From Bedellia somnulentella (taxonomy: Eukaryota > Arthropoda > Insecta > Lepidoptera > Bedelliidae), in NCBI GenBank assembly GCA_963576735.1, contig OY755196.1:8971912-9035911 (forward strand): a DNA stretch of 64,000 bases. The letters are read 5' to 3'. Below the pieces are notes generated by a model that saw only the letters and a list, made by a program, of their open reading frames with translations, made no database searches and was not told where the DNA came from. Made by a program: the position numbers and the translations under genes. Below are positions 41,881 through 53,165 of the stretch, piece after piece; the first letter of the stretch is position 1, and each line of letters starts with the position of its first letter.

Positions 41881-43325
41881 ATGGATAACCTCAAAACCCC
41901 TCCCCGGCCTCCGGACCCACCGGAATCTAATGTTAATAGCATGGACATATTGTCCCCTGAAGTCTTTACGGCTCAAGGGTGCGATAGTAGGAAGAGACAT
42001 CGTGATGTCTCTGACGAAACAGCATCAGCTGTTAAAAAAACCATTATTAACCGTGAGCTAGCTTCAGCGTCTATCCAGGCTATTTATACCCATCCCTCCC
42101 TTCTGGAGGGTATTAAAAGTTACGAGAATTCAGAAGGCGGTTCATTTATTGTTCATGTTAGCAGAATAGTTGCTGATCCATCTGCTGGAACTACCATTCG
42201 CCCTATTAAGTCAGGGAAACTATTATTTAATAACAATATTAAAAATATTGTTAATGATGGAATAAAAAGTGTTGGGAGAAATAGAGTCTCCATCCAATTT
42301 AGTAATGCCAAAGCTGCCAATGAGTTCCTGGCCAACCCCATTCTCGAGGCTAATAATTTCAAGGCTCACATTCTTAGTAATCATACTACTAAGTCTGTGT
42401 CACATTCCTTCTTTTAATGTTATGAAAATGGGATTGGTTCGTGGTGTTCCCTCTGAGTGGAGCATTACGGAATTTGTTGAAAATATAGAGTTACCTGCAG
42501 GTTGTGGTAAAGTTTTGAAAGCCCGCCGATAAAACAAAAAAGTCATTAATGATGGTTCTACTTCTTGGGTTCCGACTCAATCAGTGGTCATAACTTTTCA
42601 TGGCCAATTGCTTCCCAAAAATGTGTATTGCTACAATACATCCCTACCTGTTGAACTTTACCAGCTCCCAACTATCCAATGTCTGAATTGTGGTAGATTT
42701 GGACATGGTAAATCCCAGTGTAGGTCCCAACCACGTTGTTTTAAATGCAGTCATAATCACCCAGGTGATAGTTGCCAGAACAATGAATTAACTTGTGTAT
42801 ACTGTTCAGGTTGCCACTCAGCAACTGACAAGAACTGCCCTGAACAAAAAAGACAAAGAGACATAAAGTAAGCTATGTCCCAAGACTCAATTTCTTACTT
42901 TGAGGCATCTTCTCGGTTCCCATCTGTCAAAAAATCTTATGCTGATTTTGCAGCTTCTCTTCTTATCCCCTCTTTTTTATCTTCTTCCTCATCCCCCAAA
43001 AGACAGGAACAAACATCCTATAAAAAGACTGTGTTTATGTCTCCCAAAAGAAATAATTATTCCCAGCAAGGTTAGGATAGAAGGGCTCATCAAGAGATTA
43101 TCTCAGTTCCATCCTCATCTCTTCAGGATGGTTGTGCCCTCTATAAATCCTCTCCTTCTACCAATGAGAACTTGATAGAACTCTTAATTTCCACACTCGT
43201 CAACTTGCTTAGCAAGTGTGACGAGTTTATACCGGACAACGTTGCCAATGTACTTACCTCTCTATCCCCTTTCCTCAATAATGGATCTAAGACTCCTTCA
43301 ATGGAACGCTCAAAGTCTCCGTCCT
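41881..43325 (+). pseudogene. I-clade LINE ORF1 (gag-like)
   Basis: Starts MDNLKTPPRPPDPPES. A frameshift lies near 42410, and in-frame TAA/TAG codons at about 42530, 42868 and 43073 interrupt it. Three zinc-knuckle-like motifs are readable: CLNCGRFGHGKSQC, CFKCSHNHPGDSC and CVYCSGCHSATDKNC (42680-42840), which bind RNA in this family. The C-terminal part overlaps the start of ORF2. Confidence 0.82.
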
Positions 43326-46300
43326 AAAAAATGTGAAATTTCCCGTTTAGTGCAGCAATTTGGCCCCGTGGCCCTGGCCGTCTCGGAGAATTGCCTGTTT
43401 CCTGATTCCCATTTTAGGGTTTCTGGATTTGCGTGTTTGCGGGATGACAGGGATGACGGATATGGTGGTTGCGCACTTTTAATCAATAGAAACTTGCCCT
43501 TTTCAATGATCCCAATCCCCTCCCATAGTTCTAATTTAAATATAGTAGCAGCAAAGGTTATGAATTTTTCTATTGTTTCCCTGTATATTCCTTCGGGCTC
43601 TGCCTCCCACATGTTAGTTTCTGAGCTGCAATCTATAATTTCTGCCATTGATACTCCTATTATTATAATGGGGGATTTTAACTGTCACCATACTTTGTGG
43701 GGCAGTTATTACTGCGATGCAACCTCAACCTCACTTATAGAAATGTTTGATTCTTTGAATGTTTGCCTTTTTAACGACGGATCCCCTACCCGCAGAGTTA
43801 GCCCTTTACAAAATCGAAAAAGTGCTGTTGACCTTACATTGTGTTCTCCTTCGCTTGCATCATTATTGTCTTGGGTCACAATTCATGATACACATGGTAG
43901 CGATCATCTTCCCATTCTAATCTCTTATTCATCTCCCATACCACCACCTATAAACCCTGACCCTCTTCTTAAGTACCAACTCAATAGTCCCGACTGGTTA
44001 GCTTACAGTGGAGCTGTTGAATCCAAAATGGCTTCGGTCCCAGAAGTTTACCCTAATAATGCTATTTCTGTTTATAAAAATTTTGTCGCAAATATCATTA
44101 CCGCTGCTGATGAAACTTTGCCCCTTAAAAATTCTCACCGTAAATACTCCTCTCCTCCTTGGTGGGATAAAGACTGTACTAAAGCAGTGAATGACAGAAA
44201 AGATGCAGAAGAGTTATATAACATGTCAATGACTTTAGAGTCTTATTTAAATTTTAAAAAAATTGCAGCTCATACCAAACGTATGCTCTCTCAGAAGAAA
44301 CGTAGCGGGTGGCAAAGCTATATTGCCAATCTCTTTCACCTAGGACTCCACCATCAAGAGTTTGGAAAGAATTAAAAAAATATAGGCTATCCCAGTCCCC
44401 CTGTAATTTGTCATCTAATGATTCTTCAGTGTGGTTTGAGAATTTTGTGAGCAAGTTAGCTCCCCCATCTGTCCCCACAATAAATATGTTACCATCCCCC
44501 TATAATTTTTCATCACATGACCCTATGGATGCCTCTTTTAAATCACAGGAGCTGGATCGTGCTTTGAGTGGTTTAAGGGACTCAGCTCCTGGTGTGGATG
44601 GGATCCCTTACTCCTTTCTCTCTCGTTCTGGGGAGGTCACCAAAAATATCTTTTTAAATCTTGTCAATCACTTTTTTTTCACTGGTGTTATCCCGTCAGA
44701 TTGGAAGACCCAAATTGTTATCCCCCTACTCAAATTTGGCAAGGACCCATTACTATCTTCTTCATATCGTCCAATTGCTTTGTCATCCGCTCTTTTGAAA
44801 GTATTGGAGCACTTCATAAAAAACCGTTTGGAGTGGTTTGTTGAAAGTCGACACATATTACCAGAGTCGCAATATGGTTTTAGAAAGGGTATGGGCACTT
44901 TAGACAGCATCTCAGTTCTTACCACAGCCATTAGATCATCTTTTTACAGAAAGGAATACCTTGTTGGTGCCTTCTTAGACATAACTGCGGCATATGATAA
45001 TGTTCTTCTTCCGGTGTTCAGGCAAAAACTGCAACAGCTGAATATCCCAGTGAGGATAATACATTTCATTTGTAACATTTTTATGGAAAGATCCATAACT
45101 GTCCGCGGTAGGGACTCCGATAATTGCCCTAGATCTGTTTGGAAGGGCCTACCCCAAGGTTCTGTTCTTAGCCCTATTCTTTACAGCCTTTATACTTATG
45201 ATTTGGAACAGGTAGTTAACAACTTTTGCAATATTTTACAATACGCGGATGATATATGTCTCTACTCCCAAGTTAATTCCTTAAGTGATGCAGAATCATC
45301 GTTAAACAGAGCCTTTTATTATTTAAGTACTTGGTTAATGGAACATGGCCTTTCCCTATCTCTATCTAAAAGCTGTGTTGTCATATTTACTCGTAAGCAT
45401 CAAGTACCTGACATCAATGTTACTTTTGAAGGTTCTTCAATTCCGGTGGTTAGCAAAGTTAAGTTTTTGGGTGTATTTTTAGACTCAAGACTTAATGGTG
45501 TGGCTCATTTCAATTACGTCTCAAGTAAATGTGAGACATGATAGTCCAGTGGGTAGAACACCCGCCCGAAAAACAGAAGGGCGTGAGTTCCAATCCTGGG
45601 ACGGGCCTACACCAATTTGTCTTTTCTAAGGTCATATGTGTAGTTAATTTATCATGGTTGCTAACGGTGAGGGAAAACATCGTGAGGAAACCCACATGGC
45701 TGAGTTGTACTTAGTCATGTGACAGTGTATTCGTACAAAAACGGCGATAGGCCTGCCCCCTATCACGTGAGTACACTGTCTAAGCAAAACGTGGGTACCT
45801 TCTCTGGAAACTAGATGGCGCTTGCCATGTGAGTTCAGGAGTATTGGTACCTCTGCCAACCCCTTCGGGGATAAACGGCGTGAACGTTTATGTTATGTTA
45901 TGTTATGTAAATGTGAGAGTGGTATTAACGTGCTTAGAGCTCTATCAGGTGTCTGGTGGGGTTGCCATCCCCGTACTCAAAAGATTCTTTACAATGCGAT
46001 TGTTCGGAGCCAGTTGGACTATGCTTCCTTTTTATTGATGCCATCCAACAAATCCTGTTCAGTCCAAGTTACCCGCATTCTAGCCAGATGCTTGCGCATA
46101 ATTCCCGAAGCAATGAAATCTTCCCCAATAAACGCCATGCAGGTGGAGTGCGTCGAGGCTCCCCTGAGTCTTAGACGTCAATACCTATGCGATAGATTTT
46201 TATTTAAAGTCGCGCAGTCTGCCTCCCATCCTTTACTACCTGCTTTGCGTTGATAGTTTCAATTTTCTGTCTAATCTTTCTGCGCCATTATTTCAGTGTA

Positions 46301-47309
46301 ATGGTCATCCTCTATTTTCTCACCCTTATGAGTCTCTTATATTTTCCCCTTCGCTTTTTCTTAATATTGGTATTGATAAAGATTCTCTCAATGCAAACCA
46401 ACTATTCCTCGAGACTGTTAACTCTCGCTGGAGTGGTGGTTTATATATATTCACCGATGCCTCCAAGCTTTCGTCTGACGGTTACGTTGGTTGTGCGGTT
46501 TGGATCCCAAAGTTCCGAGTTAAACTAAACTGTAGTCTTCCTGTCGAATCTTCAGTATTTACACGGGAAGCAGTTGCCATTCTAGATGCAGTTAAATATA
46601 TAGAGTCAAACAGTCTTAACAATTCCATTATATTCTCGGACTGTAAGTCTGTTCTTCTGGCTATTTCTTCCAACCCTTTCAGAGCTAAACACATTTCCCC
46701 AGTAATATTAGAAATAAAGTATCTGCTTTTTAGATGCCACTCACAAGGCATCCACATTGAACTCGCTTGGATTCCAGCTCACTGTGGAATCATAAATAAT
46801 GAAATAGTGGATGCATATGCAAAAGAGGCTATTGTATCTGGTTCCCTTCAACACCAAACTGTCTACGCTCAAGATGTCTGTAGTCTCGCTAATCCACGCA
46901 TGTTTTCGAATTGCAAAATCTTTGGGACAGATCTCGTCTGGTTAAAGGAACTCATTATGGTAGTATTCAACCAATTATTCCATCGCGCCCTTGGTTTAAC
47001 CAGAAAAGATGTAAAAATATAGATAGATGGGCTATCTCATCAACCATTAGGTTAAGATTAGGTCACGCTTGCACTCCAGTGTTTTTGGCGAAAATAAGGG
47101 TGAGAGATAGTTCTCTGTGTGAATGTGGTCTGGCGGATGGGTCAACAGACCACTTGTTTTTTGAATGTCCTAAGATTCCTTCGGTTTACAATTATCTCCC
47201 TTCCTACGTTCCTCTCCCTACTAATACTAATTGTTTAATATCATTAGTTGAATCTCCCTTTGTAAATATCTGGTGTAAGTATTTAGTTAGTAATAATCTT
47301 AAATTGTAG
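43281..47309 (+). pseudogene. I-clade LINE ORF2 (EN-RT-RNase H), disrupted
   Basis: Start MDLRLLQWNAQSLRPKKCEI. Endonuclease: SENCLF, RDDRDDGYGGCALLI, SLYIPSGS, IIMGDFNCHHTLWG and GSDHLPILI. A frameshift lies near 44350. Reverse transcriptase: PGVDGIPYSFLS, SSYRPIALSSALLKVLEHF, GAFLDITAAYDNV, GLPQGSVLSPILY and QYADDICLY. At 45537-45906 a SINE-A interrupts it. RNase H (46440-46830): FTDASKLSSDG, FTREAVAILDA, FSDCKSVLLA and IPAHCGIINNE. C-terminal CECG..HLFFECP-type zinc motif (47120-47170). Stop at 47309. Confidence 0.88.
45537..45906 (+). repeat. SINE-A inside LINE ORF2, 12-bp target duplication
   Basis: Flanked by GTAAATGTGAGA (45525-45536, 45907-45918). Removing the SINE and one duplicate restores the LINE frame at this point. 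tRNA-type head with TAGTCCAGTGGG (A box) and GTTCCAATCC (B box); ends in TTATG repeats. Confidence 0.93.
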
Positions 47310-48939
47310 TTAGTCTTTGTCTAGCTAGGTATGTGTTTATTTAAGAAATGTTTTTACTCCCTTCCCCAAATATATTGTTATGACCAAAATTGTTTTGTTT
47401 TTTACAGGTTCTGGTGGTAGTCTAGAGTGAAATTTCACTTTTATTTTATATTTATATAACCCTTTTTTTAAAAAAAAAAAAATATTTACATCTGCACTGT
47501 TTTCTTGCCGACCGCACTTGACATTGGCGAAATTATTGTGGCAACACGATAGAAGCCACGAAGAAAAATAGAATAGAATAGAATTTTACTCGGTTAAAAA
47601 AGAAAATCCCACTTTACCTAAGTTATTGAATGTTCTGCGAGAAGAAATTGATTTTAATGGGAGCCGAGAGACCCTACGGAAAATATTACACAAACTAGGA
47701 TTTCGATACAAGAAGACCCAGTCTAATAGAAAAGTTCTTATTGAACGTAATGATGTATCCGCATGGAGGACGACTTATTTATAAAAAAAATCAGGAAAAT
47801 GCAGTTAATGATAAAAAGAAACACATAGTTTTTTTGGATGAAACATATATTCACACTTCGCACACAGCTGGAGAATGTTGGCAAAGTAATGAGGATGATG
47901 GTGTTCTGAACCCAGTTTCTAAAGGAGATAGATATATAATTGTCAATGCAGGAGGAGAAGCAGGTTTTATCAAGAATGCTTTACTAGTGTTCAAATCAAA
48001 CACAAAAAGTGGTGATTTTCACGACGAGATGAACGGCACAAATTTTAAAAAATGGGTCACTGACATGTTGCTGCCAAATTTGGATCAGGAGTCACTTATC
48101 ATAATGGATAACGCTCCATACCACAGCATTCTTACGTGTGCCCAAATTCAAATTATAAAAAAGTGAACATGCAACGATGGCTCAATAAAAAGAACTTGGA
48201 GTTCCATGAAAGCTATACAAAACCTCAGCTTTACGAATTAATCAAAAGACACAAACCGGCACCAGAATACGAAATTGGTGAATTGATTTAAGAAAGTGGA
48301 CACACGGTGTTAAGATTGCCGCGATATCATTGTGATCTTAATGCAATCGAAATGATCTGGAGTTCAATGAAACGCAATGTAGCAGAGAAGAACCTTGGTA
48401 AATCAAGTTCTGAAATGCCCCAGTTGATTGCTGATGCTTTCAATAGAATATCTGTTGCAGAATGAAAAAAACATTGCGATCATGTAAAAAAATTGAAAAT
48501 AAATACAGAAAAAAAGATGCGTTTTTAGATGAACCTTTCATTATTACTCTGGCCAGCGATAGTGAAACCGGGAGAAGTGATTCTGACGATGAACATTTTG
48601 ATAGAGTTTGTCCTCTTGAGCGTCTTCCTTCAGATGTGGTTTTGTTAGATCACAATTATTGTATCAAAATATAGAGACAAACACGTGTCGAGTGATGCAA
48701 ATCATTTACTAATATTGCTCTAAACAATAAGGCCACCAGTCATCTTACTCGATACGAAAACAAATGGAAGTCGGGTCCATTGACAAATCTCACAAATAAA
48801 TAGCACCAAATCAATTGACGTCTCAGTATATGCGCGCAATAACAACGAGTAAAACGACATCATGACAACGCTTCTTCACACACGGCCAACAAAATAAAGT
48901 CATTATTAACATCCGAAAAAGTACAACTCGTCACTTATC

Positions 48940-49150
48940 CCGCGCCTTGCACCCAGTGGTTTCAGTATATTCCCTAAAATAAAAGACTTGATGAGAGGTT
49001 TCACTTTTACAAACTCCGAAGAGGCATTGTTAGCGTTCAATCAGTACGTTGCAACATGCCTTCAGATCTGTGGTCCTCTTGTTAACAAAGATGGTTCGAT
49101 CACATGAAAAAGTGTTTAAAGTGTAAAGAAGTACTCTTACAAGTAATTTG
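48940..49150 (+). pseudogene. mariner transposase C-terminal fragment
   Basis: FSIFPKIKDLMRGFTFTNSE followed by EALLAF resembles the mariner segment after the third aspartate. Isolated and frameshifted. Confidence 0.5.
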
Positions 49151-49321
49151 AAAAGAAACAAATGTAATATTTTGGTTTTTAACTTTTTTTTTTTTAATTA
49201 CGTAAAATTTATTTTGGTTCATTCATTTTGCATTAGAATTAGAACCCACGCATCAGTGTATACGAAAGTGAAATCTTATTCGGGTGCATTTCCCCACTTC
49301 TCGTAACCCGCACCGCTATAA

Positions 49322-49457
49322 GCCCGATTTCTGAATTGAGTATTCAAGCTGAGAACGACTTAAGTATCTTTTTGTCTCATTCAGTTGTTAAGATTTCAAT
49401 GCGACAGAACGATACTTAAGTTGTTCTCAGCTGGAATACTCAATGCAGAAATCGGGC
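49322..49457. repeat. palindromic MITE-like unit, left arm copy
   Basis: Bounded by GCCCGATTTCTG and CAGAAATCGGGC; arms of about 48 bp continue with GAGTATTCAAGCTGAGAACG and its complement. Confidence 0.8.
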
Positions 49458-49910
49458 GATAGTCATGTACGCAGCGCACAACTTTGCGGACGTTGTTAGC
49501 CTACTTAGATAATTTTAGCAAAATAAATAATAATTTTCATATTTTTTTATATTGAATACTGGAAATAAAAACGTTTATTATAACGTAACGTTTATAAGCA
49601 AAGAAACATTATACAGCGTGTTAGTTTGACGGCGATTGTTACTTCAATATTAATTCGTATAGTAAAGTTTAATGCTTAATATCCACCATATGAAATAAAC
49701 AAAAAGGTTAAAACCGCCTTAGCAGAAAAACTTACTTTCTCGATCAGACGGAAAACTGTGGTTATCTACACTAGCCTAGCGCACACACTCCTACCCGTAT
49801 AATGTCTCACCCACACACAGAGAACAGCGAACGCGTCATGTGACCATCTAGTCTTGCGCACACTTGCTCGTGACCGTATAAACCGCACTATGACAGCAAT
49901 GCAAAAAAAT

Positions 49911-50048
49911 TTCGACACTGGCGGGGTTCGAACCCGCGACCTTCGGGTATACGCCCCCGTCGCTCTGCCAACTGAGCTACAGTGTCAGTTGTCAGAGCGA
50001 CGGGGGCGTATACCCGAAGGTCGCGGGTTCGAACCCCGCCAGTGTCGA
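49911..50048. repeat. two SINE-C tRNA-like heads in head-to-head palindrome
   Basis: 49911-49967 and 49992-50048 are exact reverse complements (57 bp), each containing the B box GGTTCGAACC and the GACGGGGGCGTATACCCGAA segment; the centre carries GAGCTACAGTGTCAG. Only the left copy keeps the whole A-box region. TTTTTCTTTCCTTTAATAAC follows on the right. Confidence 0.88.
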
Positions 50049-50071
50049 AATTTTTCTTTCCTTTAATAACA

Positions 50072-51050
50072 TCTTTTATTTATGGCAGCATAGTTCTGGG
50101 TCCTTGTCTTTTATCTACATCAAAACGGTTGATTCAAAGAGTACAAAATGCCTGCATAAGATTCTGCTACAAAATACCACCAAGATCTCATATTACTCCT
50201 AAATTGAATAGAGAGGGCCTACTTAATATGGATTCTAGGAGGCAACTTCATCTGGCTAGCTTAGTCCACCAAGTCATTAAGTTTAAGCGACCGGAATACT
50301 TGTATAGTAAGTTATCCTGGCCATCCTATACATTTAACTCGAGGAGTCTTTATTCAATGACTTTGGTAACACCGTTTCACAAAACTAGGGCTTTTGAGGG
50401 AAGCTTCCGCTACCAGGCAACAAAATGCTGGAACAATCTCCCTCCACCCCTTAAATGTCCCATTTCCAAAATCTCTTTCAAAACTCAATTTAAAAAAATA
50501 TTACTTGATAAGCAAAAATTGTTATGATAGTCGAGGTTTCTCCCAAAAGTCAATTATGAGTAATACTAATAAAAAATTTTTCATTGCATGTTCATATAAA
50601 TATAGGTTTATTATATTTCAGAAAAACTATTGGTTTTATCGTGTTGGAATAACCCAGCGGTTAATTTAATTTATTTACTATATTTATATGTGTATAACTA
50701 TATTTAATCTATTTTACCATTTCAATAATATCACAAATTAATACTATTTATATTTTCACTATAGCTTACTTACTAAGATATTTCTTGTTGTAACTAATTT
50801 ATGTTTTTTCTTTTATATAATTTAAATTTTTGAATCTCAAAAATGTTAAGAACAGTTGTGTCGACAAAGGGAGCGGCAGAATAACAGCGTCTGCACTTTA
50901 TAGGGCAGGCACTATGCTGAGCCGTACCCTTTTTCAGTTTTCTGCAACTCATTTTGTAAATTTTAAATGTATGTTCGTTTTGTGTCGCAGTAAATAGAAA
51001 TAAATGTATTTTGATTCATTCATTTCATTTCATTCATTCATTCACGTATA
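50072..51050 (+). mobile_element. LINE 3' end (CR1/Jockey-like), 5'-truncated
   Basis: A frame to 50527 reads LSTSKRLIQRVQNACIRFCY, then SFRYQATKCWNNLPPPLKCP and stop, the C-terminal domain of a CR1/Jockey-like ORF2. About 500 bp of 3' UTR follow, ending in CATTCATT/CATTT repeats near 51050. Confidence 0.75.
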
Positions 51051-51419
51051 CGTTAAAGAGTACCACCGAATAGAGGATACTAAGGTTGTGGTTTACAGAT
51101 CCACAATCATAACTTGGCCGGCGGCGACTCTGGTACTACTGTCGCCATTTTGAAATTTCGGCCTGTCATTGTCAGTTAGTTCTTAACTAAATAAAAATTA
51201 TAGGGTGACCTACGTATATAATAAATTATCACTTTCATTAATATTTTTTGTAGTGGAAACTTTTTTTTATATATAATGTTTCTTTGCTTATTAATAAACG
51301 TTTTTCTTTCCAGTATTCAATATAAAAAAATATGAAAATTATTATTTATTTTGCTAAAATTATCTAAGTAGGCTAACACCATCCGCCAAGTTGTGCGCTG
51401 TGTTGCGTACATGACTATC

Positions 51420-51555
51420 GCCCGATTTCTGAATTGAGTATTCCAGCTGAGAACAACTTAAGTATCGTTCTGTCGCATTGAAATCTTAACAACTGAATGA
51501 GACAAAACGATACTTAAGTCGTTCTCAGCTTGAATACTTAATTCAGAAATCGGGC
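51420..51555. repeat. palindromic MITE-like unit, right arm copy
   Basis: Same unit as 49322-49457 in the opposite arm, with few differences. Confidence 0.8.
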
Positions 51556-51761
51556 GTATAGCGGTGCGGGTTACGGGAAGTGGGGAAATGCACCCGAATA
51601 AGATTTCACTTCGTATACACTGATGCGTGGGTTCTAATCCTAATGCGGGAATGTACCAATGTGTAATTTCTTATGTCATACATAACTGTCTGACATATAT
51701 ATTTATAAAAATATAAGGCTGTCAACAGCAAAAGAAAAGTGCCCATAGATTCACTGAACCA

Positions 51762-52160
51762 GCAAAATGAATGACCCAAACGATTTCTAATGTTTATAAT
51801 ATTTTTTTCTGTGCCACCTTTTTAGAGTATCTATGTGTGAATATAAAATGTAAAAGACAGTACAGACAAGGTAAGCCTCTGATTTACAGGATTAAAAAAA
51901 TGATTTTATGTAGTTACCCACTTTTTAAACTCTGAGTGTCACAAACAACAAATCCTTGAGTATAAAATAATGAAACAGTTTGCAGAGAAGTACAGTTGAC
52001 AGTTTTATCGCTATTAGCAATCTCTTCCAGACAACATTTGGGAGGTAAGATCAGCAAATTTAGGATACACTGTCATTCGGGTAGACATAACAGACAAGGG
52101 CAAAACTAAATAAATATAATTAGCTTACATTAAAACGAACTTGTTTACTTACAATGATAG
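51762..52160 (-). repeat. dispersed repeat D, copy 2
   Basis: Inverted counterpart of 30165-30575. Starts CCAGCAAAATGAATGACCCA-like and ends at AACTATCATTGTAAGTAA (minus strand). Confidence 0.75.
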
Positions 52161-52164
52161 TTAT

Positions 52165-52382
52165 TACATACATACATACATATACTCACGACTGCGAATC
52201 TCTAAAAGGTTTAGCCAGAGCTAAGAAACTTAGAAACTTCTCAGCCACTTTTTGAAAGCTGAGTGGGCAAAGATAGTAAAATAAAGGTTGTTGGTCTGGT
52301 CTGGTCTCCAATCGCATCGCCCAAAAGTCTCTTAAAAGCCCCAATACCGTTAGTTGCCTATTACGTACACCCACCGGCAAAT
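52165..52382 (-). repeat. SINE-B, head-truncated
   Basis: CATACATACATATACTCACG to GTACACCCACCGGC; the last 40 bases toward the head are missing. Confidence 0.75.
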
Positions 52383-52479
52383 GGTTATTCATTGAATGCA
52401 TATTATATAAATTGTTTTATTCAGACATTTCAATACATAAATAAATTAGCCTGTATGATGTAAAATTATTTCCCTTATA

Positions 52480-52931
52480 ATGGTAAAATTTTATTTACTG
52501 GCAATACTAATTTCGATGACAGCGACACCCTTACCGGCCAAGAAATCTATGTGGATCTGTACGCAGCTAAATCATAGATAACAAACAGTGCGGTCCAAAT
52601 TGTTTCACTTTGAGTCAACTTCATTGCAAATGTCAAAGTCAACAGGAAATGTCAAACGGACAAACAGAGTTCCTCCACGTAATGATCACCAGCTTTTTTC
52701 ATTAAAAAGCGCAGTAGAATTTAATTATTTAAGCCCCTATCAGTAATAAATGTCTAGATAAATAATAGGTCCTTCGAAAAACAACATCTCTCGGTGGTTG
52801 CTAATTGTTTTTAGCAGGTAAATACGCTCGTATCATGTTACCTTCAGACCTTGGATTTACAGCCGGTTTTTTTTACAATTATTATTCAATGTCGTGCAAA
52901 AATATATTTTAAACAAACACGTTGTTTCAGC
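52480..52931 (+). promoter_or_regulatory. GANAB promoter and 5' untranslated region
   Basis: Precedes the GANAB start. A donor-like GCAG|GTAAAT at 52817 and an acceptor-like TTGTTTCAG ending at 52930 suggest a short intron in the 5' UTR (inference). 52500-52560 still carries repeat sequence shared with 29940-30010 and 51090-51150. Confidence 0.35.
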
Positions 52932-53165
52932 ATGAAGGTGCTGTGCGGGATTTTGGCCTTATTTCTGGCCGTGTATGACAGTGGAGCTGTTGATAGGAAT
53001 AATTTTAAGACATGTGATCAATCTGGTTTTTGCAAAAGGCTTCGAGCCTATAAGCCGGAGAAATCACCTTATATACTCAATTTGGACACTGTGATTGTGC
53101 ATGGGAATGTCCTTACTGCTGAAATTCTCTCTGTAAGCAGAGATACCGAACAGAAGAATATTCAG
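52932..53165 (+). CDS. GANAB: GANAB coding exon 1
   Basis: 78 codons. The ATG at 52932 was preferred to an in-frame upstream one at 52851-ish because it gives a clean signal peptide and lies just after a splice-acceptor-like TTTCAG. Donor GTAAGT, phase 0. Confidence 0.93.

Larger units (their letters stand above)
41702..47580 (+). mobile_element. full-length I-clade LINE with 15-bp target duplication
   Basis: Flanked by GAATTTTACTCGGTT at 41687-41701 and 47581-47595. Layout: 5' UTR, ORF1 (gag-like with CCHC knuckles), overlapping ORF2 (endonuclease, reverse transcriptase, RNase H), 3' UTR and an AATAG-repeat tail (47565-47580). RNase H marks the I group. ORF1 and ORF2 have several stops and frameshifts and ORF2 holds a SINE-A, so this copy is dead. 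Confidence 0.92.
40854..48674 (+). pseudogene. Tc1/mariner-IS630-type transposase gene, interrupted
   Basis: Exon pieces: 40854-40918 (MPGALKSDGRNIVLQVLAFI), MITE, 41415-41457 (VYERVAAATG), a 91-bp GT-AG intron (41458-41548), 41549-41701 (VSERSVRRMVNETKR, a DNA-binding helix), the I-clade LINE, then 47581-48674. The catalytic DDE_3-type domain shows FLDETYIHTS, IIVNAGGEAGF, IIMDNAPYHS and, after a frameshift near 48165 and stops, LPRYHCDLNAIEMIWSSMKR (catalytic Glu). The tail is acidic. It is dead by two insertions and several lesions. It could be an old transposon or a domesticated, transposase-derived gene; the intron leaves that open. Confidence 0.75.
49230..51647. mobile_element. foldback-like structure with about 380-bp inverted arms
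   Basis: 49230-49613 and 51272-51647 are inverted copies (outer edge GCATTAGAATTAGAACCC; inner edge GCAAAGAAACATTATA), with a 10-12 bp length difference near TAACGTAACG. Each arm contains its own palindrome of about 136 bp. The 1.66-kb centre holds a SINE-C pair and a LINE 3' end. It has the layout of a foldback element or of an inverted duplication. No transposase and no clear target duplication. Confidence 0.8.

Noticed and set aside
49986..50048. possible tRNA gene
   Set aside because: Half of a SINE-C palindrome; same head as the other copies.
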